Source of the DNA: Cobetia sp. L2A1
Lineage (GTDB): Bacteria > Pseudomonadota > Gammaproteobacteria > Pseudomonadales > Halomonadaceae
Direction: 5' to 3'
Assembly: GCF_009796845.1 (NCBI RefSeq)
Contig: NZ_CP047025.1
Coordinates: 2,728,001 to 2,792,000 of the forward strand
DNA: 64,000 nucleotides
Shown: positions 46,851-55,445 of the stretch, one piece after another
Position numbering within the stretch: the stretch's first letter is position 1
How the letters are laid out: every line of letters begins with the position of its first letter
Position numbers and translations under genes: made by a program
The notes under the pieces: generated by a model
What the model saw: only the letters and a program-made list of their open reading frames with translations
The model's database searches: none
What the model was told of the DNA's origin: nothing

Positions 46851-47933
46851 ATGACGCAACGCCCCCAGGATTCCACGCCCAGCAAGACCTCCCTGAGCTA
46901 CAAGGACGCCGGTGTCGATATCGATGCAGGCAACGCCCTCGTAGAACGCATCAAGGGTGTCGCCAAGCGCACTCACCGCCCTGAAGTGATGGGTGGTTTG
47001 GGTGGCTTCGGCGCCCTGTGCGAACTGCCGGCCGGCTATCGCCAGCCTGTGCTGGTCACCGGTACTGACGGTGTCGGCACCAAGCTGCGCCTGGCCATGG
47101 ACCTTGGCCGTCACGACACCATCGGCATCGACCTGGTCGCCATGTGCGTCAATGATCTGGTCGTTGCTGGTGCCGAGCCGCTGCAATTCCTAGACTATTA
47201 CGCCACCGGCAAGCTCGATATCGACATCGCCGCTGACGTGGTGACAGGTATCGGTGAAGGCTGCCTGCTGTCTGGCTGTGCATTGGTCGGCGGTGAAACC
47301 GCTGAAATGCCGGGCATGTACGAAGGTAGCGACTACGACCTGGCCGGCTTCTGCGTCGGGGTGGTCGAGAAGTCAGAAATCCTCGATGGCAGCAAGGTCG
47401 GTGCCGGTGACGTCATCCTCGGTCTCGCCTCTTCCGGCCCGCACTCCAATGGCTATTCACTGATCCGCAAGATCCTTGAAGTCGCCGATGCATCTCTGCT
47501 GGAGCAGGACATCGACGGCCAGCCGCTGGCAGACGCCCTGATGGCCCCGACTCGCATCTACGTCAAGCCGTTGCTGTCACTGCTGCGCGAATCTGGCCTC
47601 AGCGTGCACGCCATGTCTCACATCACCGGTGGCGGCCTGCTGGAGAACATCCCGCGCGTACTGCCGAAGGATTGCACCGCCGAGATCGACATCGCCAGCT
47701 GGAAGCGTCCGGCCGTGTTCGATTGGCTGCAGCAGCAGGGCAATGTGGATGAGCACGAGATGCACCGCGTGCTGAACTGTGGCGTGGGCATGGTCGTTGT
47801 CGTGTCGGCCACTGATGCTGCCGCTGCCCGTGCGCACCTTGAAGCAAGTGGCGAGACTGTCTTCACCCTCGGCAGCATTCGCATGCGTCAGGGCGAGGAA
47901 GAACAGGTCCAACTGGAGAATCTGTCGGTATGA
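46851..47933 (+). CDS. purM: Phosphoribosylformylglycinamidine cyclo-ligase
   Basis: AIR synthetase, step 5 of purine synthesis. 360 residues from [20 protein letters not shown]. Diagnostic segments: [57 protein letters not shown] and [15 protein letters not shown]. The open frame upstream of 46851 is not used because ATG 46851 gives the family N-terminus. The stop overlaps purN by 4 bases. Confidence 0.97.
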   Translation: MTQRPQDSTPSKTSLSYKDAGVDIDAGNALVERIKGVAKRTHRPEVMGGLGGFGALCELPAGYRQPVLVTGTDGVGTKLRLAMDLGRHDTIGIDLVAMCVNDLVVAGAEPLQFLDYYATGKLDIDIAADVVTGIGEGCLLSGCALVGGETAEMPGMYEGSDYDLAGFCVGVVEKSEILDGSKVGAGDVILGLASSGPHSNGYSLIRKILEVADASLLEQDIDGQPLADALMAPTRIYVKPLLSLLRESGLSVHAMSHITGGGLLENIPRVLPKDCTAEIDIASWKRPAVFDWLQQQGNVDEHEMHRVLNCGVGMVVVVSATDAAAARAHLEASGETVFTLGSIRMRQGEEEQVQLENLSV

Positions 47934-48706
47934 TCGACCCGAATACCACATCCTCCGACGGCAGCACACTCGGCGGTTTCGGTAACGGCTTCGAAGCCGA
48001 TGATACGGTGGAGCGCCCGAGCGTGGTGGTACTGATTTCCGGTAGCGGCAGTAATCTGCAAGCGCTACTGGAGGCTCAGGAGCATGACGAGCTGGGTGGC
48101 GACGTGGTTGCAGTCGTCTCCAACAAGGCCGATGCCTACGGGCTGGTACGTGCCCGTGAAGCGGGTATCGATGCCGTTGTACTGCCGCATGAGGAATACG
48201 ACAGCCGCGACGCCTACGACAGCGCGTTGATCAAGGTCATCGAGCGTCACTCACCGGATCTCGTCGTGCTGGCTGGCTTCATGCGCATTCTGTCGCCGCT
48301 GTTCGTGCAGTACTTCTATGGCCGTCTGCTCAACATCCACCCGTCGTTGCTACCGGCCTGGCCGGGACTCGATACTCACCGCAAGGTGCTGGACGCCGGC
48401 GAGAGCGAGCACGGTGCCAGCGTGCATTTCGTCACCGAGACACTGGATGGCGGCCCTGTCGCGATTCAAGCGGTGGCTGACGTGCTGGACGGCGATGACG
48501 AGGCAAGCCTCAAGGAGCGCGTCCATACCCGTGAGCACCTGATCTACCCGATCGCGGTGCGCTGGGCACTGGAAGGCCGCTTGAAGCTTGCAGGCGATGT
48601 GGCGACGTTGGATGGCCACACCTTGCCGGTCGGTGGTCTGCGCCTGTCGCACGCCGATGTGGAAGAAGAACTCAGCGATGAGCTGCCGGAAGACGAAGAA
48701 GACTGA
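47930..48706 (+). CDS. purN: Phosphoribosylglycinamide formyltransferase
   Basis: Uses 10-formyl-THF to formylate GAR. 258 residues. [14 protein letters not shown] is the substrate loop; [20 protein letters not shown] with IHPSLLP gives the catalytic Asn/His, and [11 protein letters not shown] the Asp. Compared with E. coli (212 residues) it has an extra N-terminal 22 residues and an acidic C-terminal tail ([14 protein letters not shown]). ATGA overlap with purM. Confidence 0.96.
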   Translation: MIDPNTTSSDGSTLGGFGNGFEADDTVERPSVVVLISGSGSNLQALLEAQEHDELGGDVVAVVSNKADAYGLVRAREAGIDAVVLPHEEYDSRDAYDSALIKVIERHSPDLVVLAGFMRILSPLFVQYFYGRLLNIHPSLLPAWPGLDTHRKVLDAGESEHGASVHFVTETLDGGPVAIQAVADVLDGDDEASLKERVHTREHLIYPIAVRWALEGRLKLAGDVATLDGHTLPVGGLRLSHADVEEELSDELPEDEED

Positions 48707-48757
48707 TCAGACGCGCCGGCCCTGCTGGCGTTGCTGACAGACAGTACGAGCAACACG

Positions 48758-48798
48758 AAAAACGCCCTGCGACATTTCCTTGTCGCGGGGCGTTTTCT
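48758..48798 (+). terminator. Rho-independent terminator after purN
   Basis: Stem GAAAAACGCCCTGCGACA / TGTCGCGGGGCGTTTTC with a 6-base loop, followed by TT. One G-T pair interrupts the stem. Confidence 0.8.
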
Positions 48799-48802
48799 TT
48801 CA

Positions 48803-48858
48803 TGCATGACCAGGAGGTGCATGACCAGGACATGCATGACCAGGACGTGCATGACTAG
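48803..48858. repeat. 15-bp tandem repeat, about 3.7 copies
   Basis: GCATGACCAGGAGGT / GCATGACCAGGACAT / GCATGACCAGGACGT / GCATGACTAGA: 15-bp units differing at two or three positions. They lie between the purN terminator and the stop of the minus-strand autotransporter, and the last unit contains that stop codon. Confidence 0.8.
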
Positions 48859-50822
48859 AATGTATAGCTGGCCCCCACCTCAAGGCGTGTACTGACCTCA
48901 TCCCAGGTCTCGATGCCACCGCCAAGATGCAGCATGCCATTAGCCCCCAACTGCATCCGCCAGCCACCATCAAGGCGCACGTAGTTGTCGCTACCGCGAT
49001 CAAGGTCATCAGCGCTGTAGGCGTTGGTCGGCAGGCTTGCCAGACGCACTTCAGCACTTTCGGCGTCATCATCCAACCGCTTGCCGTAGGCGAGCTCACC
49101 GTAGAGCCCGAAGCCATCAGCGATGGCGCGATCAACCATGAAGCCGGCCTCCACCCGCCTATCACGCAGCGTCTGAGATGAGACGATCAACGCATTGGCG
49201 GCAGAGCCTGACTCGGTGTAACCGTCGATATCTGATTCGGTATGGCGATAGGCGACAAATGGCGCGTTGTACCAGACGGAGTCAGCATCGGTCAGGCGAT
49301 AATCCAGGCGTAGCTCTGCACTGAAGCCATCGCCTTCTGTCTCGCCCGATAGCGTGCGTGATGATTTGCCAAGCGCGACGGTGCGATCCAGGTCGTAAAC
49401 GAAGTCCCCATAGCTGGCCACCGCTTGCATGCCGACCTTGCCTAGCTGCTGGCGTGCAAACAGACTGAACACCTGCCCATCCAATGCCAGATCACTACCA
49501 TCATCCACATCGTAATCGGCAGTGCGACGACTGACGGACGCCCCGCCCCACGCCTCACCCCAGCCATTATCCAGCGACAGCATCACACCGACACCCGCAC
49601 CGCGCTGCTCGCTATCAAAGCCTTGCTGGCCGGTGGAGGTCACACTGTCACCATCGCCCTGACTCGATGAGCCGACGGCAAACACCCTCACTCCCTTCTC
49701 TGCCCCTTTCAGCTGTGCGCCCGGTCGTAATTCATCCGAGAGGCTGCGCTGACTGGCATTGAGCGCACCACTGCCCAGCTGTGGCCCTATCCCAAGCACA
49801 GAGGGAGCAATCAACATGCCATAGGCGTAGTCAGCAAGAATCTCCTGCCCGGCAGTGGTCGGGTGCACGCTGTCATTGAAGAGCAGCTTGCTGGGATCTT
49901 CCTCGCTGCCGCCCAGCCCATAGTCACTGAGGTTGCAGCTGTCCGAAAAACACACTTGCGTCAGGTCTACATCGGTGGCGAAGCCAAACTCGGCGGGTGA
50001 AGCCAATACCTCAGCCAGGATGCCAACGGTATCCAGGCGAATGATGTTTACCTCGCCATCCAGTGCCGCGAGGCGTTCGCCCAGCGCATCATTGAAGACT
50101 GACACCAGTGCTGAGGAGCCCGCAGCCTGTGCCTCACCGGAGGACTGACCCGCTGGCGTACTGCCGACATCCGGCAGGTTGGAGACGATGATGGTGGTGG
50201 CACCGGCCGCCGCCAGTGCTTCCACCGCCGAGGCCAGATTGCCCGCCGAGGTTACCGCGGTCGACGCCGAGGTGATGATGCCCTGCAGGAAGTCATTGCC
50301 GCCGCCGTTGACGTAATAAAGAGCATCCGGATCGGCACTGCCGTCAGTGCTGACCAGATAGCCATCCTCGACGCGCAACACCGTACCTGCCCCTTCGCTG
50401 CCGACAGGAATCGCCACCGTGGAGCCATCCTCATCAGTGACCGAGGCCAGAATCTGCTCAGTGGTATAGCCGCCCACCGCGTAGTTGGTGCCGTCGGTGA
50501 AACCGGCCAGTTGATAGATGATCGAAGTGGAGGGGTCTGACGCGAGGCCCAGCTCCGAGGCCAGAAGCTGAGTCGAGACGCTGCCGTAGGAGGAATTCTC
50601 GTAATCCGGTCCGCTGCGATTGGTGAAACGCAGGCTATTGAGACCCCCGAGATCCGTGTCGGGGAACTGACCGGAGTCACTCAGACTGTCACCAAAGATA
50701 TAGATGCTGGAGTAGGCTTGTGCTGGCGAGGCCAGCAGCGCACTGCTGATGGCGAGCACCAGGCTGCTCAAGGTGAAGTGTGTGGCGAACCCACGACTCT
50801 TGCTGCGTGATCCAGATGACAT
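48855..50822 (-). CDS. GDSL-family autotransporter esterase/lipase (EstA type)
   Basis: 655 residues from ATG 50822 (AAGGGG at good spacing). A signal peptide of about 36 residues ends SPAQA. GDSL hydrolase blocks: IYIFGDSLSDSG (nucleophile Ser), VNGGGNDFLQ and LFNDSVHPTTAGQEILA (Asp-x-x-His). The C-terminal third (about 390-655) is a strand-rich autotransporter barrel ending ASYTF with terminal Phe, as for type Va secretion. Predicted to display a lipase/esterase on the outer membrane. The upstream frame to 50918 adds an implausible Cys-rich stretch. Confidence 0.92.
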   Translation of the reverse strand: MSSGSRSKSRGFATHFTLSSLVLAISSALLASPAQAYSSIYIFGDSLSDSGQFPDTDLGGLNSLRFTNRSGPDYENSSYGSVSTQLLASELGLASDPSTSIIYQLAGFTDGTNYAVGGYTTEQILASVTDEDGSTVAIPVGSEGAGTVLRVEDGYLVSTDGSADPDALYYVNGGGNDFLQGIITSASTAVTSAGNLASAVEALAAAGATTIIVSNLPDVGSTPAGQSSGEAQAAGSSALVSVFNDALGERLAALDGEVNIIRLDTVGILAEVLASPAEFGFATDVDLTQVCFSDSCNLSDYGLGGSEEDPSKLLFNDSVHPTTAGQEILADYAYGMLIAPSVLGIGPQLGSGALNASQRSLSDELRPGAQLKGAEKGVRVFAVGSSSQGDGDSVTSTGQQGFDSEQRGAGVGVMLSLDNGWGEAWGGASVSRRTADYDVDDGSDLALDGQVFSLFARQQLGKVGMQAVASYGDFVYDLDRTVALGKSSRTLSGETEGDGFSAELRLDYRLTDADSVWYNAPFVAYRHTESDIDGYTESGSAANALIVSSQTLRDRRVEAGFMVDRAIADGFGLYGELAYGKRLDDDAESAEVRLASLPTNAYSADDLDRGSDNYVRLDGGWRMQLGANGMLHLGGGIETWDEVSTRLEVGASYTF

Positions 50823-50973
50823 GATGTGCCCCTTGCTCGAATTTTTATTGGCGCAGGCCGTCAAGGCGGCCCACTCACAGCATAGGCACCACACATTCAA
50901 TTGAATCGGTTGTTTCATACGACTTCAGACTAATGTGAGACTGGCTTGGCGGCGGAATCTCGGGCATAAAAAA

Positions 50974-50995
50974 ACGCGCCTCCGAAGAGGCGCGT
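50974..50995 (-). terminator. Rho-independent terminator after dcd
   Basis: Stem ACGCGCCTC / GAGGCGCGT with loop CGAA. The T-run in the minus direction comes from A-residues at 50967-50974. It lies 19 bases beyond the dcd stop. Confidence 0.8.
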
Positions 50996-51014
50996 CATTG
51001 CACTGCCATCGTGA

Positions 51015-51581
51015 TCAAGCGCGCGGCAGTGTCACGCCACGCTGGCCCTGATACTTGCCACCACGATCCTTGTAGCTTGTCTCGCAGATCTCGTCAGACT
51101 CGAGGAACAGCATCTGCGCCACGCCTTCGTTGGCATAGATACGCGCCGGAAGGTTGGTGGTGTTGGAGAATTCGAGTGTCACATGGCCTTCCCACTCCGG
51201 CTCCAGTGGCGTCACATTGACGATGATGCCGCAGCGCGCGTAGGTCGACTTGCCCAGACAGATGGTCAGTACGTTACGCGGAATACGGAAATATTCGACG
51301 GTACGCGCCAGGGCGAAGGAGTTGGGCGGAATCACGCAGGAATCGCCCTTCACATCGACGAAGCTCTTCTCATCGAAGTGCTTCGGATCAACGATCACGG
51401 AATGGATATTCGTGAAGACCTTGAACTCATCCGAACAGCGCACATCGTAGCCGTAGCTTGAGGTGCCGTAGGAAATCACACGACGCTCGTCGTGAAAGCG
51501 CACCTGATCAGGCTCAAAGGGTTCGATCATGTCGTGGCCTTCCGCCATGCGACGGATCCACTTGTCGGATTTGATGCTCAT
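51015..51581 (-). CDS. dcd: dCTP deaminase
   Basis: Makes dUTP from dCTP in the thymidylate pathway. 188 residues, as in E. coli (193). Motifs: [54 protein letters not shown] (catalytic Ser-x-x-Arg and Glu region) and [13 protein letters not shown]. Full length, single gene with its own terminator. Confidence 0.96.
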   Translation of the reverse strand: MSIKSDKWIRRMAEGHDMIEPFEPDQVRFHDERRVISYGTSSYGYDVRCSDEFKVFTNIHSVIVDPKHFDEKSFVDVKGDSCVIPPNSFALARTVEYFRIPRNVLTICLGKSTYARCGIIVNVTPLEPEWEGHVTLEFSNTTNLPARIYANEGVAQMLFLESDEICETSYKDRGGKYQGQRGVTLPRA

Positions 51582-51698
51582 CGAGCGTACCTGACTGACT
51601 GATGGGATAAAGACGCCTGAGCGTCATGTAGAAGCGGGCCAGCATGATACCGGCCCGCTACGCGCCTGAAAACCGCTACGCCGTTGGAAACCGGCGGC

Positions 51699-52499
51699 TC
51701 AGCTGAAGCTGATGCTCGGTCCTTGCTCGGCATCGGCACCTTCCAGTGCCTCGGCTACCTGACGTGCAATCGCGCGGAAGGTGGCGGCCACTTCACCGTC
51801 AGGCTCTGCGATGACGCTCGGGCGACCGCCATCGGCATTGGCACGGATGCTCAGGGTCAACGGCAGCTGACCCAACAGGCGTGTTTCATACTCACCGGCG
51901 ATACGCTCACCGCCGCCCGCCCCGAAGACCGCTTCGGTATGGCCACACTGAGAGCAGGTATGCGTGCTCATGTTCTCGACCACACCCAACACCGGCACCT
52001 TGACCTTACGGAACATCTCGATGCCCTTCTGCGCATCCAGCAAGGCGATATCCTGCGGTGTCGTCACGATGACCGCACCGGAGACCGGCACCTTCTGTGA
52101 CAACGTCAACTGGATATCACCGGTGCCCGGCGGCATGTCGATCAACAGGATGTCCAGCTCGCCCCAGGCCGTCTGGTTCAGCAGCTGCTGGAAGGCGCCC
52201 GCAACCATCGGGCCACGCCAGACCATCGGGTCTTTGACATCGACCAGATAGGCCATCGACATGGTCTTGATACCGTGGGCGATGATAGGACTGAAGACCT
52301 GCTCACCGGCCATTTCCGGACGCTGACCTGTCGGCACGCCAAACATCTGCGCCTGACTCGGACCATAGATGTCGGCGTCGAGCAGGCCGACCTTGAGACC
52401 TTCTGCGGCCAGAGCCAGGGCCAGGTTGGCAGTGACAGTCGATTTACCGACGCCACCCTTGCCAGACGCAACCGCGACGATGTGCTTGATGCCTTCCAT
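51699..52499 (-). CDS. apbC: Iron-sulfur carrier protein ApbC/Mrp (short form)
   Basis: 266-residue P-loop NTPase that delivers Fe-S clusters. Deviant Walker A AVASGKGGVGKSTVTANLAL with two Lys, LLDADIYGPSQ, LIDMPPGTGDIQLTLSQ and the cluster-binding CxxC in THTCSQCGHTEAVFG. It lacks the N-terminal MIP18/DUF59 domain found in E. coli ApbC (369 residues), so it is the short form. It is next to dcd on the same strand. Confidence 0.92.
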   Translation of the reverse strand: MEGIKHIVAVASGKGGVGKSTVTANLALALAAEGLKVGLLDADIYGPSQAQMFGVPTGQRPEMAGEQVFSPIIAHGIKTMSMAYLVDVKDPMVWRGPMVAGAFQQLLNQTAWGELDILLIDMPPGTGDIQLTLSQKVPVSGAVIVTTPQDIALLDAQKGIEMFRKVKVPVLGVVENMSTHTCSQCGHTEAVFGAGGGERIAGEYETRLLGQLPLTLSIRANADGGRPSVIAEPDGEVAATFRAIARQVAEALEGADAEQGPSISFS

Positions 52500-52726
52500 A
52501 TCTTGAGACTCCTGTAACGCCCTGCGCGTCGCGCGCTCCGAGCTTCAATAGCGAGGAGGAACGACTGGCGCAGGTCGTCTGAACTGTCAGCGAAAATGAG
52601 CTGTGGAATACGATGCGCACAGTATGCCTGCCCTCCGCGACGGGAGCCAACCCGTCTGGATAGCGTCAACTCTTCAGCGCCAGTCGCATGCCAGTGATGC
52701 ATCGACTCTGCATGGCGATGAGCAAA

Positions 52727-53440
52727 TCAGAAGCGCACATCGACCGGCAGGAAGCGCCACTCGCCCGGTGCCATCCGACCCAGGGTGATGGCACCGACAC
52801 GCAAACGACGCACTTCGTTCACCTTGAGGCCTTGCGCCTCAACCGCCGCGCGAATACCACCCGGCGGCACGCGCTTCATCGCGATGCGCAGGCGAATATC
52901 ACTCTGCCAGCTGATGCTGACCTTGGGCTTGCGTCCGCGAATGTCGGCACACAGTGCATAGCCGATGCGCCTGAGGCCTTCTTCATCCAGCTCACCTTCT
53001 ACTTCGACGATGTATTCCTGCTCCAGCTGGTCCAGGTCAGCGCCCAACTTGCGAATGACGCCGCGATTCTGCGACCAGACTGCCAGTCCTGACTCCCCTT
53101 CGCCCAGCTCTGCCAGCGGTTGTTGCGACAGGAAATGTACCTTGAGCCAGTCTGCACCGCTGTTATCCAGTGCACTGCGTGGCGCACCATCGCGAAGCGT
53201 CAGCGGATCGACCTGTTCTTCACCAGGCGCCTGATACCACACCAGACTCAAGGGCTCGATGGGCTCCATGCTGGCGCCTTCATCGACAGTGACCACTTCA
53301 TCGGTGACCTTGAAGAACGGCGCTTCGACAATCTCTCCCGCGACACGCACCACACCACAGGCGATGAGGTGCTCGGCCTCACGGCGCGAGATCCCCTGCT
53401 GATGGGAAAGAAACTTGGACAGACGGACGGGTTCGGTCAT
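52727..53440 (-). CDS. RluF-like pseudouridine synthase family protein with degenerate active site
   Basis: 237 residues from MTEPVRLSKFLSHQQGISRR. An N-terminal S4 RNA-binding domain (SRREAEHLIACGVVRVAGEI) precedes a pseudouridine synthase fold (VWYQAPGEEQ; QEYIVEVEGELDEEGLRRIG; APGEWRFL). The catalytic GRLDxxxxGL motif aligns to AELGEGESGL, so the catalytic Asp and the preceding Arg are replaced by Gly and Glu. The late NRQIRRM segment aligns with GGIRAAVEA. Enzymatic activity is doubtful; RNA binding may remain. A frame to 53455 is open. Confidence 0.8.
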   Translation of the reverse strand: MTEPVRLSKFLSHQQGISRREAEHLIACGVVRVAGEIVEAPFFKVTDEVVTVDEGASMEPIEPLSLVWYQAPGEEQVDPLTLRDGAPRSALDNSGADWLKVHFLSQQPLAELGEGESGLAVWSQNRGVIRKLGADLDQLEQEYIVEVEGELDEEGLRRIGYALCADIRGRKPKVSISWQSDIRLRIAMKRVPPGGIRAAVEAQGLKVNEVRRLRVGAITLGRMAPGEWRFLPVDVRF

Positions 53441-53976
53441 GGAGGAGACTCTCAAAGCGGCAACGCAAAAAACACGCAGAAGGTGGGGATGCCTGACGGG
53501 CGATCACAAATAGCCGGCCATGATAACGACATGCGCCAACGATGGCACGGCCGAATGATGATGCAGTGGGATCGCTCAACACCTGTCGTAGGCGTCTTGT
53601 CATGAGAAATGATACTCTGTCGGGTCGCTCACAGCGTGCGCAACGTGACAACGCTGCTCAATGCAGCACGGAACCCTTTGCGCTGGACACCGTCAGAGTT
53701 ACGTTGAACTGTGCTGAACAAGAACTGTGCTTAACAGAACTGCGTTGAAGCCATTCATGGGTCATGCCGACATGGAGTCAGGCAGACTATCGGACTTGTC
53801 CGTAAAATGCCGCCGTGGAAGACAGGCGGTGACTGCCGGATCGATCGGCCAGCGATTCATCAGGATGAGTGGTTCCACCTCATCTGAATAGACATCGCGC
53901 GCCGCCAAATCTCTCCATGTTCCTCAGGTCATGTTCCCCAAATCATGCCCTAAGGTCATGTTCACAGGTAATTCGT
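53441..53976. other. Intergenic region between the RluF-like and SleB-like genes
   Basis: About 535 bp between divergent genes. It holds a degenerate tandem repeat (53706-53750: GAACTGTGCTGAACAA, GAACTGTGCTTAACA, GAACTGCGTTGAAG) and a direct repeat AGGTCATGTTC at 53926 and 53953. No gene-like frame is seen. Confidence 0.45.
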
Positions 53977-54633
53977 ATGCGTCTACCCCCTTTCATGCGC
54001 CACCCGTCATGCACTACTCGTACTCTACGCCACCTGGTACTGGTCTTCGGTCTGACCCTGACAGCCGGTTGCTCTGCTCCGCAGGCTTCCGATACGCTCT
54101 CGGTCGCAACGCCAGTGAGTGCTACCGCCAAGGCAAAACGCCTCGAAAGCTTGTTGGTACAGGGTGAGGCCCAGTCCGACATACCCGACGACCTGCTGAT
54201 CTCCAAGGCCAGTGCACGCGCGATTGATCCCAACGGCCAACGACCGCTGGATGATCCACTGACCTGCCTGGCCCGGGCTGCCTACTGGGAAGCCAAGGGC
54301 GAAGGCAAGAGCGGCATGCAGGGCATCGTCAATGTCGTGATCAACCGCGCCGCAGATCCACGCTTCCCAGACAGCCTGTGTGGTGTGGTCAAGCAAGGCG
54401 GCGAAACGGGTAGCTGCCAGTTCTCGTGGTGGTGCGACGGTCGCTCGGACGACGTACACGAACTCGAAGCCTACGCGCAGGCACGTGACGTGGCACGCCA
54501 GGCGCTCAATCAGCAACTGGAAGATACCACTGATGGCGCGCTCTACTTCCACGCACGCTACGCCACGCCCTATTGGGCCAAGCGTTTCGTGCGCACCGCA
54601 CGTATCGGACAGCATCTGTTCTATCGCAACTAG
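53977..54633 (+). CDS. SleB-type cell wall hydrolase, lipoprotein
   Basis: 218 residues from ATG 53977 (MRLPPFMRHPSCTTRTLRHL). Signal with lipobox LTAGC and CSAPQAS predicts a lipoprotein. The Hydrolase_2 (SleB) domain has ARAAYWEAKGEGKSGMQGIV with the likely catalytic Glu, VVINRAADPRFPDSLCGVV, and GSCQFSWWCDGRSDD. Predicted muramidase-type lytic enzyme for peptidoglycan; cleavage specificity is inferred from the family. Confidence 0.88.
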   Translation: MRLPPFMRHPSCTTRTLRHLVLVFGLTLTAGCSAPQASDTLSVATPVSATAKAKRLESLLVQGEAQSDIPDDLLISKASARAIDPNGQRPLDDPLTCLARAAYWEAKGEGKSGMQGIVNVVINRAADPRFPDSLCGVVKQGGETGSCQFSWWCDGRSDDVHELEAYAQARDVARQALNQQLEDTTDGALYFHARYATPYWAKRFVRTARIGQHLFYRN

Positions 54634-54644
54634 CCATCAAATCG

Positions 54645-54691
54645 CCATGAAAAAGCCCGTCATGCAGTAAGCATGGCGGGCTTTTTCATGG
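54645..54691. terminator. Bidirectional Rho-independent terminator
   Basis: 21-bp stem CCATGAAAAAGCCCGTCATGC with its complement (one G-T pair), loop AGTAA, and A5/T5 runs. It sits between the convergent SleB-like and TerB-like genes. Confidence 0.85.
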
Positions 54692-54704
54692 CACCGTCCA
54701 CTGA

Positions 54705-55178
54705 TCAACTGCCAGGCTGCGCGGCAAGCTTGGTGCGAATGAACTCGCTGTGACTGACGTGCAACAGTCCGGCGAGACGCCGGATACGGTGCTCTTCATG
54801 AGCAGCCAGCTCGCCATCGGCGTACGCCAGCTCCCACATCATGCCGATCAGCTCGGTACGCTCCTCAAGGCTCATGTGGTCATTGACCTGCTTGACGAAA
54901 CGATAGTGGTCAGTCGCCTTCTCCACATCGTGTTCAGCCTTTGCCAGCAGACTGGCCAGCTCATCATCAGCGAGCGAAAAGCGCTCGGCCAGCTGACCCG
55001 CCAATGCCTTGCGTTCTCGGGCATCCAGTACACCATCGGCATGAGCCACCTCGAACAGCAACACTGCCATCGAGAGCTCTGGACCGGGTACATCATTGGG
55101 GGTGGCATTGCTGCCGGGCGCCATCACCTGGCGGATAAGGCGATTTATCTGGCCGGCGACGGATAACGTGCTGGGCAT
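54705..55178 (-). CDS. TerB-like protein
   Basis: 157 residues. Two acidic helix-pair segments, VAHADGVLDARERKALAGQL and LAYADGELAAHEEHRIRRLA, are the TerB fold signature with putative metal-binding Asp. It is a stand-alone TerB-like protein with no ter operon beside it, so a tellurite role should not be assumed. It is divergent from metG. Confidence 0.85.
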   Translation of the reverse strand: MPSTLSVAGQINRLIRQVMAPGSNATPNDVPGPELSMAVLLFEVAHADGVLDARERKALAGQLAERFSLADDELASLLAKAEHDVEKATDHYRFVKQVNDHMSLEERTELIGMMWELAYADGELAAHEEHRIRRLAGLLHVSHSEFIRTKLAAQPGS

Positions 55179-55445
55179 GAAATACCTCCACTGTCGTGAG
55201 CTGAACGAACATGACCTGAATCATCATGATCCACTCTCTTGATGGGGGCCCTCGCGCGCGATTCGAAGTACGGGTCGCGCATGCCGGCGTTGCCGGTTAC
55301 GCGACACCCCTTCGCGCCGCCTACACCTTCGCGATATAGTACCCGCATCCCGACGGGCCAGCCTTGGCAGCCCGAATCACGAGTCATTCCGGCAAGCCTC
55401 TGCTGTCCGTGCAGTAGGCGCCCTTTACCATCAAGACGAGGCCTC

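Noticed and set aside
48803..48858. Tandem repeat as a possible CRISPR array
   Set aside because: Units are directly adjacent with no spacers, and there are no cas genes in the window.
51633..51659. Stem AGCGGGCC / GGCCCGCT between apbC and dcd
   Set aside because: No T-run follows in either direction, so it is not convincing as a terminator.
54705..55178. Tellurite resistance function for the TerB-like gene
   Set aside because: No terA, terC, terD or terE genes nearby; the TerB fold alone does not imply tellurite resistance.
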